Positions 28,291 to 37,871 of a DNA stretch of 64,000 nucleotides are shown here, piece after piece. The first letter of the stretch is position 1. Every line of letters begins with the position of its first letter. Source of the stretch: Karstenula rhodostoma CBS 690.94 (Eukaryota > Ascomycota > Dothideomycetes > Pleosporales > Didymosphaeriaceae). The position numbers and the translations under genes are program-made. The DNA lies in NCBI GenBank assembly GCA_010093485.1, contig MU001496.1, positions 1,949,729 through 2,013,728 on the forward strand, given 5' to 3'. Under the pieces are notes generated by a model. It saw only the letters and a program-made list of their open reading frames with translations, was not told the DNA's origin and ran no database searches.

Positions 28291-28400
28291 AGTTATAGAA
28301 AATTAAAAGAAATTATTTTAGATTATTTTTTCTTCTTATTACCCTACTATAGCTTATACGAACTAATCTATTAGTTATAATATTCGCTACGCGCTTCCTC

Positions 28401-29104
28401 TACTTACTATAGTGGCGTGATATCTCGAGCTATGCTCTTAAGTATCCATTTGGAAGGTCTATTCTATCGTCTCCAGCTGTGCCACAAACTCTATATTGCT
28501 AAGATAACATGTCTATGTTTTCCAGCCGATTTATCCTACCGACACTGTGCTAATGGAACTGTGCCACTAAATCGTCCTGCTGAATATTCGCTCCTAGCTG
28601 CGTGTCGCAGAGCCTGTGCCACTTGCACAAGCATGTCACTTTGAATACTTACACTCGAGCTTTGCTCGTACATGTATGCATTAAAAAGACCAGTGCCGTC
28701 ACTAGCAACCGCCCTCAACTATACGAGTCCGCAAAACGATGGCTATCACCGAAGTTTTTTCGAGCTTTAACGACTTTCAACTTGGGGTTTATCATGTGCT
28801 GCTCATAATTAAGTATGAAGCGAACTGTGGGGCTATGATGGAGCAGTTCCACGCATATCACAACCGTAGACGGCGACTTGGCAATACCATCCTGCCTCGG
28901 GACGAGGACGAGAAGAGGTAGGGAGAGTGTGTATCATGGCTCGTTCTGTAGAGTGCCGCAGCTTAGTGCCCAAGCTCCTGGATACAGGGGTAGGGGTCGC
29001 GGCGGTATATAAGAAGGCTGAAAGGTCTACCAGAACAAACATCACAGGACTTCTATCATCCAGTACCAGTACAGCCTACTGCTTCTTCTCAGCTCTACTT
29101 CAAT
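28401..29104. other. Boundary region and upstream region of the first secreted protein gene
   Basis: Base composition becomes normal within about 50 bp of 28,400. Short open frames are present but none resembles a protein. CTCGAGCT(A/T)TGCTC occurs twice (about 28,424 and 28,651). A TATA box for the next gene lies at 29,006-29,013. Confidence 0.5.
29006..29013 (+). promoter_or_regulatory. TATA box (TATATAAG)
   Basis: TATATAAG lies 92 bp before the ATG at 29,105, a usual distance for a fungal TATA-type promoter with a short leader. Confidence 0.5.
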
Positions 29105-29546
29105 ATGCAGCTCTCCAGTCTCATCGCTATTCTCGCTCCCATTATCGCCACTGCCCAAGCCGGCTGCTACAGCGGCGGCGACACTTGGGCGCCTGACCAG
29201 GTGCAAGCAAACACCGTATTGGATGGCGTCTGCAACAGCTTGTCTGGAAAGTTTTCCGGCAAACAGACCAAATACGAATGCAAGGATGCCACCGCTTCTG
29301 TTAGAAAGCTGGAGTTCTGGGTCACGAATGTGAACGGTGGCGAAAGGACCGTCAGCCACGGTGATTGTGTTCAGCGTCTCGGGAACGAGGTCAATGGCTG
29401 CGAACACGGTGGCGATACCACTACTGGTGATTTTGACTTCAGGTAAGCGCTGTCCCACAATCTTACTACTGTGCAGAGAACAGCTGAATCAAGTAACTAA
29501 CCCATTCCTGCGTTCTAGGGCTGACCCTAACTCAGGCCGCTGCTGA
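29105..29546 (+). CDS. Small secreted six-cysteine protein, Y3-like/effector-like
   Basis: Two exons, 29,105-29,442 and 29,519-29,546, separated by a 76-nt GTAAGC...TAG intron in phase 2, give a 121-residue protein. Residues 1-19 form a signal peptide (hydrophobic core, A-x-A before G20). The mature part has six cysteines at 21, 43, 59, 88, 99 and 121, enough for three disulfides. It starts C-Y-S-G-G and ends with A-D-P-N-S-G-R-C, supplied by the tiny second exon. The arrangement resembles fungal secreted proteins annotated as glycan-binding protein Y3-like, but that is recognition by eye. It is the first gene beside the RIP block, a typical place for fast-evolving secreted proteins. Without splicing, the frame would end at a stop without the last cysteine. 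The role is unknown; an apoplastic effector or lectin is plausible. Confidence 0.8.
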
Positions 29547-30266
29547 GGAAGCGGTAGTTTTACATGAAGGGATCAGGGCAAGACTTGGATGCGAAGATGT
29601 GGGTATGAGGATGTGAGTGGAAGGTATGGGTGGAAGGGTCAGATAGATAAAGAAAAGTAGGCAATTACACCTCTGTGATTCCTATGCGATTCGTCCACGT
29701 ATAATGTTTTCCTCCGTCTATTTCCACTTTCTCTTCTGACTTCCCAGGTTTGTTGTTGCTTCGAGATACTTCGCAGCTTTCCCGCTAGCTGTGCACCCTT
29801 TTACATCGTTTCGCATTTGCATGTACCACCCTATATCCGTTCATACAGACTCTCTCGAGACCGGGAATTTGCCGCTGTCATGAATTGATCAAAATGTGCG
29901 ATCTCATCTTCTCGTTGGAATTTCGCGGGAAACAACGCCATCGCAGCAATAATCGCAGGCTCGAAGTTCCGGAACAGTGAGAGTGGAGGTAAAATCCATT
30001 TATAGATGGTGATGAACCCACAGTGTCTCAGGACTGGTTGGCCTGAACTCGCTTCGTGCAGACGAGCCAACGACCGAGTGGCTGATGCCAAGAGCAAAGC
30101 CATGTCCCAGTGATTGTGGACGGCTAGGCCTGAAGATAGCGAAACGACTCATTCTGTGCAGGGTATAGCAAAGATGGCCTACGAGTAGATCTTGCACTAC
30201 TTATTTAGACTGCATGCTCCCGTAGCAGCTATAGAGCATGTGCCAGAGTGTACTGCGGCCTAAAGA
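29547..30266. other. Intergenic region between convergent genes
   Basis: About 720 bp holding the 3' ends of the convergent secreted-protein gene and DUF3431 gene. Short open frames here look random. No RNA gene or repeat is seen. Confidence 0.6.
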
Positions 30267-32380
30267 TCATTTATCAAAACATTGGCAGTCGCAAGTATTA
30301 CCACCAATGCGCCACCCACTCACCAAACTCGGACACTTCCACGCAACCTCCCTATTCGAGCACTGGAACAGCAGATTCCACATCCTTTCCATCGTGTACC
30401 CGAAGTCCGGCGCAGACATGGAGTCCGGGCGTCCCTGCAGATAGCCCTGTTGATGTGCCCAGCTGTTCTCATCGACGAAGGCCTGCCAAAGGGTGTTGTA
30501 CACGTTCTTGCTGATGCCCCGGACGCGGGCTGCCGAGACAATGAACTGGCCTTTGTAGCTGAGGAGGACGTTTTCGCAGGCGGTGGGCGTGGTGTTGTAC
30601 ATATGCGCGTAGAGCTGGGGGAGGACGTGCGTGGAATCGGTCCAGAAGAGGCGGTCGCCGCAGTCTGCGCAATTGCAGACGGTGCCGGACCAGCCTAGAT
30701 TAAGAAATCCAGTCTGTGTGTGGCTGTAGTAGTTGCGGACGTGGGTGTAGAACTCGCGTGGGTTGTGGATGCCAGCTTGGAGGAAGATGGTTTGGTGGGC
30801 GAGGCTATCCCACCGCTTGAGGATGTGGTTGAGGTAGGTCTCGCCCTCGCGGCCGACGTTGGGGAGAGGGATGATATGGTTGGCGCCGGTGCGTTGCTTG
30901 ATGAAGCCGTTGTCGGCGGAAGAGTTTTTGGTGTAGATGGTGACTTGCGCATCTGAGAGAGATGGCATGCCGCGAAGATTGTGGATGATCTCGACCACTT
31001 CGTCGATGGGCTCGTTGTACATGCTCAAAACTATCTCCACGGGCAGTTGTGGCTTGTAGTCTCGATCGAGGAGGACAGGATTGTGATCCTTTGGCTGCTC
31101 GGCAGCGTTGAACGTTCCGAACGCCGTCCAAAGCGATATGACCGTAATACCGAGTAAAAGTCTGCGGAACGTCTTATTTCGCAAGCTTGATGGTAAGGCT
31201 GGCTTTCTAGAATGATTGACCTCCTCGGCGTCACTGCCTTCTGACAAGGATGAATCAAGCTCATACGCGCTCTGGGAGATCCAGGCACTATGCGGCTGAG
31301 CTTTGTATGCATCGACCTGAGCTCTGATCTCAATGCATATTATTGCGACCAAGAAGCAGAAAAACTGATACACACTCGTGTACGAGCGACGAACCGACAG
31401 CGTGGAATAGCAGCCTACGATACCAGTAAGTGTAACAAGAGTCGATGCGTCCCAGATGTAATGCACTGGAGCATCAACTGTCTGGGAAAAAGTGTCGGCT
31501 ACTTCGTCATCTATGGGAAGCAACATCGACTTTCCTAGTGCCAGTGCGAAACCGGATGATAAGGCATTCATGATGAACAGGGGGACGTTTGTAGAGTCGA
31601 GAGCGAAGATCGGATCGCCTTTCCAAAAGACCAACACCCATGTGACGCCCACCAGCGCTCCTATGAAAACATATCGACCGGTCTGATCTGTACCCTTCGC
31701 AAGTACATCCGGGTGGTATCTTATGGCAGTTCTCCAGAGGGCTCGGGCAACTCCAGCGAAAAGCATCGCCGGAATTGATGCAGCTAGGCTCTGCACAGTG
31801 ATTCGGTGATCCGTAAGAAGGAGACCGGCGCCAGCTGTTGCGAGTAGGCCTATACGAAGGAGCTCGGCGTACCTGTGCGTTTCACCGCGAATGATGAAAA
31901 GTGACAGGCTTTCGGCAAAGAAAGCTATCAGCTGGTCCATGTTAGTTCGTAGTTGTCATGTGTGATAGAGCGGAGTCTTACTATCATCATGACTAAAGTC
32001 GGTGGATTCTGGACATGCAGAATTGCTTGAAGAGTGCAGATGGTAGATAAAGACGCAAAGCACAGTGATGCTGTGAGGAGTATCGATCCTCGTGTCATGG
32101 GCCACCAAGGCTGTGACCTTTCGCGGAACAGCCTTTGCGTACCTTGCCATTTCGATGACCGCAATGCAATGAAACCGACGATAACAATGTGATTGAAGTA
32201 AAGTTGCAGCGGATAGTGTATGTTTTGTTCCACTAGTAGGTGTCTTGCGCTAAGCAACGAGATACCTGCGCAGATAACCCAGATGAAGCGTCTATGGACA
32301 CGAACAGCGTTACAAATAACGTATCGGGGGCCACACGTTGGTCCTGTGAGGGGCTCCTCAGGAGATGTAGATGGGATCAT
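30267..32380 (-). CDS. Multi-pass membrane protein with C-terminal DUF3431 domain
   Basis: Exon 1 runs 32,380-31,982 and exon 2 31,931-30,267. They are joined across a 50-nt phase-0 intron (GTAAGA donor, ACTAAC branch, CAG acceptor), giving 687 residues. The first 330 or so residues carry many hydrophobic segments, about eight predicted membrane spans, resembling the nucleotide-sugar or triose-phosphate transporter fold. The last 260 residues (from L-P-V-E-I-V near residue 428) are a cysteine-rich DUF3431 domain with the family block N-V-G-R-E and a C-D-C-Q-C tail. DUF3431 is widespread in fungi and of unknown biochemical role, sometimes fused to glycosyltransferase-like modules. The start has a good context (gaccATGA). 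It is divergent from the glycosyltransferase gene at 33,388 across about 1 kb. A role in glycan handling is inference. Confidence 0.8.
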
Positions 32381-33387
32381 GGTCGACGAAGGAAGGATCG
32401 CAAGTTGTCGGCGTTCGGTGCGGGCGGTAAGGAGTGATCGATATCTCGAGGGTTGGTTCAGCAGGCCTCGCTCGAATAGTGAAGGCGTAGACGTGTGATA
32501 TTATCGTACTCGTAGAGATTTTACAAACATGAAATCTTGCCTCTTCGCGAGAGGACAGAATAATTGGCCATCAATCTTCTTGCTGGCCGTGTGGATTGGT
32601 TACAGGAGTGGCACGGACCGGGACGGATAAATCGTTGTGCATGTGCTGTGCCGCATCGCCTGTCCGCAAAGGCAGCAAACTAGGCATATGGGTGGGTACA
32701 TTGAATAATCATCAACAACCCAGATCACCTGTTTAGTGATAGCTAATGCGGCACGGGCACGAAGATTTATCCACCCGGCATACTACTTCCCGCAACCGAT
32801 CCACAAGATTAGCAGGAAGAGTGCTATTAATGGGTTCTATCATCTCGCCTTGTATCAGCTTGCGGCCCCTTATTACAAATGTCGCGCTCCTCGCATATAG
32901 TCCCAGTAAGATAGAAAAACACTTGTTTTATTTCTTTAGCAGCTATTATATACTATAGTATTCTACTTCTTTAATAAAGCTTAAATAGGTGCTATAGATA
33001 GCTTTTTAAGGGTATATCTAGTTAAAAAGAAAGATGTTAGAAGGAATATATAACATATATCTTTAAGTTATAAGGACTTTAAAGTATAAAAGACTAGAGA
33101 TGGCAGCGGAGCACTCGCCACGGGAAGTTATACAGCCATGCGCGCGACCGTGAGTTTCGCAGTTGGTGGCGACGAGAGCATCATCAGCATCAGCATCAGC
33201 ATCAGAATCATCATACAGGAGCAAGAGGAGAGAAGAGAGTGGGACGAGCTCACAAATATCTGGTTGTGAGTTTTGCCGACGATTCTGGCTAATCCGCATC
33301 AGATTAGCGGCACCTTCCCCGTTTTCAAGTCGTGCTTTCCCTTCCTCTCAGGAGGTCACTCGCACTGCATCCAGCAATGCCAGCACC
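32381..33387. other. Divergent intergenic region with a small RIP-like AT island
   Basis: Shared upstream region of the DUF3431 and glycosyltransferase genes. Positions 32,920-33,085 are strongly AT-rich and poor in CA and TG, like the large block, suggesting a short mutated transposon relic. A hexamer microsatellite (ATCAGC)n lies near 33,180-33,208. The frame of the downstream gene is open from 33,163, but the preferred start is 33,388. Confidence 0.55.
32920..33085. repeat. Short RIP-like AT-rich relic
   Basis: About 165 bp of TA-rich sequence (TTCTTTAATAAAGCTTAAAT and neighbours) between two normal-composition stretches, with few CA/TG steps. It is probably a solo-LTR fragment. I did not match it to a specific repeat in the large block. 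Confidence 0.4.
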
Positions 33388-34740
33388 ATGGTGCGATTGA
33401 CGTTCACGCGCCTGCTGTGCACTGCCGTCTTCTCATTCATCTTCCTGCTGCTTGTCCCCATCTCCAACCTTCTCCTCCACGGCGACCGAGCCTTTGATAT
33501 CCTGCTCGATCGCCCTCCTGCACGCGCCAACGCACCTTCTCGAGAAGTCTCTTTTGGCCGAGAGTGTGCGCCCTTCATGGCCGGCGGGATGCAGCATGTC
33601 ACCGTCGTCTTGAAGCTCAGCGCTGCCGATGTAGTTTCCAAGCTTCCTGCCCATTGGAACCGGCTTGCGCGCTGCAAGCCCCGTCTTCTCTTCTTCTCCG
33701 ACCGCAAAGCCGTGTACAATGGCTTCGACATTGTAGACGCTCTGGGTAACCTTCGTCCCGAGTACAAATACCACAACCCTGACTTCAACGTCTCCGATAG
33801 GATGCAGCATGCAAATATCACCGACGACGTTGAAGCCTGGAGACTGGACAGGTATATGCTCCTGCCCATGATGGAGCTCACCTCGCACCTAAGACCGGAC
33901 TCACAATGGTATGTCTTTGTCGAGTTGGACACATACATCAACTGGGACAACCTGTATCGATTTCTGCTCTACTTTAACCCCACAACGCCGTATTATTTCG
34001 GATCTCCTGTGTGGCCACGTACCAAGAAGCCTGCTGTTGCCCACGGAGGCAGTGGCTTTGTCCTTTCGCGCGGCACAATGAGTAAACTAATGGCGCGCGG
34101 CAGAATGTTCGCCAGAAATCACCACTTCCCCGGAACTCACTTGTTCGGAAAGGACGTTTCGAGAGAGTGCCACGGCTGGAGCGACGAGATGCGCTGCGGC
34201 GACAAGATCCTTGCGCAGGTTCTTAAAGACGCTGGCATTTCTCTACGAGGGTACTGGCCTATGTTCAACGCCGAAAAGCCTAGCACACTCCGCTTCGGAC
34301 GGGAACAATGGTGCGAAGCACTCATCTCTCTTTCCACCCTACAAGAAGAAGACTTCACTGCCATGCAGCACTGGGAGTCGGCCCGAGTTCACCCTTCACA
34401 GCCCCTCACATTCGGAGAGCTCTTCTCCTATATCGAACCCTCACTACAAGCCCAGACCGAGGATTGGTCCAACATGTCAGAAGATATTACATACACGGGC
34501 GGGCCCGCTGGCATTTCTTCCGAGTCCTGCAGAGCTGCGTGCGTGAGAACCACCAAGTGCATGCAATACGAGCACTCTGGCGACACGTGCAGACTCTCGC
34601 ATGATATACGCCTCGGAAACCGGCAGGTCCCGGAGGGCGGCAAAAAATGGACATCGGGCTGGGTCGTGGAGCGGATCGGGGCTTTCAAGGCTGCACACGC
34701 GCCATGCGAGGGTGCACATTTCGTTCATGCTTACCCTTGA
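33388..34740 (+). CDS. Fringe-like glycosyltransferase (GT31/DUF604 type) with apple/PAN-like tail
   Basis: A single exon of 450 residues. The chosen ATG (cagcaccATGG) is followed at once by a signal-anchor helix (residues 7-30), giving type II Golgi topology; an in-frame extension upstream runs through a simple repeat and is unlikely. The luminal part has the acidic metal motif E-L-D-T-Y (179-183, in place of DxD), a donor-site loop H-G-G-S-G-F-V-L-S (219-227), and a conserved C-H-G-W-x-D-E block, all typical of fungal fringe-like family 31 proteins. Near residue 385 a short cysteine-rich stretch with S-C-R-A-A-C and C-M-Q-Y-E resembles a PAN/apple module. It probably transfers a hexose to glycoprotein or cell-wall glycans; donor and acceptor are unknown. 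It lies divergent to the DUF3431 membrane protein. Confidence 0.85.
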   Translation: MVRLTFTRLLCTAVFSFIFLLLVPISNLLLHGDRAFDILLDRPPARANAPSREVSFGRECAPFMAGGMQHVTVVLKLSAADVVSKLPAHWNRLARCKPRLLFFSDRKAVYNGFDIVDALGNLRPEYKYHNPDFNVSDRMQHANITDDVEAWRLDRYMLLPMMELTSHLRPDSQWYVFVELDTYINWDNLYRFLLYFNPTTPYYFGSPVWPRTKKPAVAHGGSGFVLSRGTMSKLMARGRMFARNHHFPGTHLFGKDVSRECHGWSDEMRCGDKILAQVLKDAGISLRGYWPMFNAEKPSTLRFGREQWCEALISLSTLQEEDFTAMQHWESARVHPSQPLTFGELFSYIEPSLQAQTEDWSNMSEDITYTGGPAGISSESCRAACVRTTKCMQYEHSGDTCRLSHDIRLGNRQVPEGGKKWTSGWVVERIGAFKAAHAPCEGAHFVHAYP

Positions 34741-35549
34741 CCAACTGCGACTATATTAGTTAGGGAAGAGGACATGAGAAGATGCATGTACCCTCCACAG
34801 CACTGGATACCCGACGGCAGCGTGGTTCTTGTGGCATTTCTTACGCCCAAGAAGCGTTCTGTCACATTGTTTCTTTGGTTCTGGCTGGTACTTGGAACGG
34901 TTCTCGCACTCTGTTGCGTATCGGGATGTATATGGGAAGGGTGAAACGACTCAGAATTCTCGAACTCCCAGGTCGCCATTCTCTCAGTACGCCAGAGAGC
35001 TGAGGATGCGCTTCACGATACGCAACAGGCTGTTTCTTTTCTCCACCTAGATGCCCGGCACTGCTAGCCAACCAGTAATGACGTGCACACGATGTGCGCG
35101 AATGTGGCTTTGTATACTTCGGACACGACACGCCTTGAAACGTGTACCCGATGCATGCATCGAACAGCGCTTGTTTCAATCAAGGCGGGATCGGCAGAGG
35201 ATTCTCTATACATGCGGTGTCCTGCCGAGATCCGAGGATAAACAACGCTGCTGAAGGAGCGAACGGTTGCGTCGACCCACTCTGGCGAGGGTTCCAATGC
35301 CAGTGTGAAAAGGACGCGGGCAATGTGCGCCAGAGAGGGCTATGGTTGGACCTTGACGAGACTAAGTTCGAAGATACACTGTTCGTGCAAAGGCTTAGGA
35401 TCCATAACATGTCCTTCAACAGCGCGGCGCGAAGGGGGATTGCGATCCCGATTAGTATCACGGCACTCAAAATGTGGATTATCCGAAGCTGGCAATCAAG
35501 AAGATTCATTTAGCATTAAACAAGGTACCTGGAAGTTCCCTAGGCACAT
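34741..35549. other. Intergenic region between convergent genes
   Basis: About 800 bp holding the 3' flanks of the glycosyltransferase (plus) and P450 (minus) genes. No credible coding frame, RNA gene or repeat is seen. Confidence 0.6.
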
Positions 35550-37347
35550 TCAACTTATCCTCTTCCTGAACTGCAAGATCGGACCTTCGTGTACTGTGAT
35601 GTACGCATCAGAAATATGATATTGTTTTTCATCCCTCCTCCCCCATCCCAAGCTCGGGTGACCAGCTCCAAGGTTCTCACCAGGCACTGCTCGCAGGTCC
35701 ATGCGAAAGAGAGTTCTCGCAACAACAAGCGCCATCTCTGTTATAGCAATAGTCTTGCCAACGCAATTGGTAGGCCCTATCAGAAACGGCTGATAGTACG
35801 ATTTGATGTGGTTGACTTCTTCCACAGTGACGCCGGTGGCATCGGAAGGAATGTATCTTTCGGGACGGAAGCGGTTGGGGTCACCAAAGACATACTCGTT
35901 GTGGCCCATCGCCCAGTGTGCGCAACCAACCACCACGCCAGCGGGGAAGTACTCTCCGTTGATAGTGGTCCCACCGGGGAGTACTTCTCGGGCAAACTCG
36001 CTCGCTCCCGCGGGCGCGATGCGCAGAGCCTCGTCAATGCAGGCGTAGAGGTACGTGCAGGAAGCCAGTTTCGGGCCAGTTACGATGTCGTCGGAGTTAA
36101 TAAATTTGTCGCGGATCTCGAGTACAAGACGCTTGTACACGGATTCGTTGCGCGAGAGGTAGAACCACAGTGCGGCGAGGATGGTGGATGTGCTGTCTGA
36201 TGCCGCTACGATCAGCATGGCGGCTTCGCCTTGCAGCGCGTCCTCGGAGTAGTGCTCGCCTGTCACGGGATCCGTTGCCGCGCACAGGAAATGGAACATG
36301 TCCATCCTAGCCGTCTCTCCGTTCTTGCTGTCCTGCTCCATCTGTATCCTTTTCGTCACGCTGTCGTTGATGAACTTGTAGTACGACTTCACTTCCTCCG
36401 GGGTGATGAAGTTGAGGAGGTAGTCCAGACCGCGCGGCTTGGCCCAGACAAAGAAGTTCAGGAAAGGAGACTGCAGGATCTGGGGCTGTTGGAACACCGA
36501 TGTAGACTAGACAAGGCGAAGGAACCTACTTACTGGGTAGAAAAGCTGCACATGTTGGATGATGAGATGGGGTATCTTGCGGATCGGGTTCGGCGCTGGC
36601 TCTTTGACGTCGAAGGACCGCCCAAAACACAGGTCCCCCAGGATATCGAACACAAGCCAGTCGTTCCAGTCGGACATGTTGCGCGAGGCGGTCCAGCCAT
36701 CATTGCGCGGGGCATCTTTGGTGCCTGAAAGCAGGTCGATCCATCTTTCAGTGTGTTCAACTACAAAGCTCGCCGCGTGCTTTACCGACTTCTCTGTGAA
36801 CGCTTGATTCAAGATCTTTCTTTTACGAGCATGCACTTGCGGATCGATCGTCAACGCAGTGTTGGGCTCGACCGAGGTCTGCCAGGCCTTGTACGATGTG
36901 GCTCGGCGGACGTTGGCCTTGGCTCCGTAGATATCTTTGTGCGCTTGGGGTGCGAGAAAGAGGACCTCGTTGGGATGGATCCGCACCTTGTCGCCTAACG
37001 TGCGGTTAGTTCCCCTACCGAAGTGAAGGGACGAGTATCTTGCCGTAGATCTGGTGGTTCTGCCAGATCCAGATATGGCGGTCGCCTTTGATCGCGTGGT
37101 AGAAGTTCGGCAGCTTGGAGAATTTGGCGAAGAATGGGCCTGGACAGTCCGCTAAAGGGTGAAAGAACACATCGTATATGAACCGCAGTACAAGCTAGAG
37201 TGGTTCGTAAGCTCCTATTACGACGAGTATCAAAGGCATAAAAGGCACATAACTTACATAGCCAAAGCCGATGGCGATAATGGGGGACAGCCAGACACGA
37301 TAGACTGGACTTTCATCGACGCCGAAATTTTGAGTAGGTGAATACAT
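35550..37347 (-). CDS. Cytochrome P450 monooxygenase, four exons with one GC-AG intron
   Basis: Exons 37,347-37,258, 37,194-37,044, 36,994-36,534 and 36,485-35,550 give 545 residues. The N-terminal membrane anchor is followed by the fungal P450 start motif F-F-H-P-L-A and P-G-P. The I-helix A-S-D-S-T-S is at about 329-334, E-x-x-R (E-A-L-R) at 386-389 and R-P-E-R-Y near 441-445. The heme loop F-L-I-G-P-T-N-C-V-G has ligand Cys475. Introns are 63, 49 and 48 nt. The second uses a GC donor (GCAAGA), an ACTAAC branch and TAG acceptor; only this splice restores the conserved Y-G-D-K-V-R-I-H-P-N-E-V junction. The reading frame is otherwise intact. It is divergent from the beta-lactamase-like gene, 524 bp away, and next to a broken PKS locus, so it was probably an ER-bound tailoring oxidase. 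The substrate is unknown. Confidence 0.87.
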
Positions 37348-37871
37348 GCTCAGTTACTTGATCTTGCTCTGCTGGGTGGTGTCTTGGATGAACTGTATGT
37401 AGCGATGCCGTATCTCAACTCAGAGGGTCGACACCATGAGGAAGAACCGCGGAGGGACAGCCCTGAGATTCGCCTATGTGACACAAACGCAGCGCTGGGC
37501 CTTAAAAGTCCGTGAACCTAAGATGCAGGCGAGAGGCGGGGGTCGAAATGACATCAAATATACCCTCCATGTCATTTGGACGTGAATTCGGTCTTGGTTG
37601 AATGTATTGGTGCGGCGCAGCACTTCCATACGCATCTGTGCACCACTCCTTACCCCGCACCAAACTATAGTTACCTTTGTTATTTGCCTGCATTAATATA
37701 AAAAAAGTGTTACACAGCCAGCCCGCACCGTGTGTGGCTGGCAAGCACTGCCAGGTACCTCAGCTTATTCATAATAGTGCCTCTGCAGTCAGTTCGAGGC
37801 TTGGCATGCGACACTTTAACACCTCACTTGTACCCACTTCGAGGAAATCGGGTTTTGAAGGTGCTACCATC
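37348..37871. promoter_or_regulatory. Bidirectional promoter region, P450 / beta-lactamase-like gene
   Basis: The 524 bp between two divergent start codons presumably hold both promoters. The plus-strand gene's frame is open from 37,677, but the best start is 37,872. I did not identify a specific factor site. Confidence 0.5.

Larger units (their letters stand above)
1..28400. mobile_element. RIP-saturated AT-rich block of nested retrotransposon relics
   Basis: The block consists almost entirely of A and T, with the remaining C and G mostly in CT, CC, AG and GG contexts. CA and TG are nearly absent over 28 kb; I noticed only a handful, for example near 10,969, 16,553, 20,075, 21,062 and 25,168. 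CG is also rare. This is the expected end state of repeat-induced point mutation, which changes CpA to TpA on either strand. No usable open frame exists on either strand. Several diverged repeat pairs and one decodable reverse transcriptase core show that the substrate was LTR retrotransposons inserted in both orientations. Composition switches to normal at about 28.4 kb. No functional gene is seen. A regional centromere or another heterochromatic domain could look the same. Confidence 0.9.

Noticed and set aside
1..28400. Mitochondrial origin of the AT-rich block
   Set aside because: No open frames, rRNA or tRNA structure; the CA/TG depletion and LTR repeats fit RIP of nuclear transposons.
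28417..28921. Several overlapping short open frames (60-75 codons) just right of the AT block
   Set aside because: They overlap on both strands, show no signal peptide or domain, and lie in transitional sequence; probably chance.
33163..33387. N-terminal extension of the glycosyltransferase
   Set aside because: It crosses a hexanucleotide microsatellite, and the signal anchor begins right after ATG 33,388.
37677..37871. N-terminal extension of the beta-lactamase-like protein
   Set aside because: The upstream frame is open, but the added residues resemble no family sequence, and ATG 37,872 has the better context.
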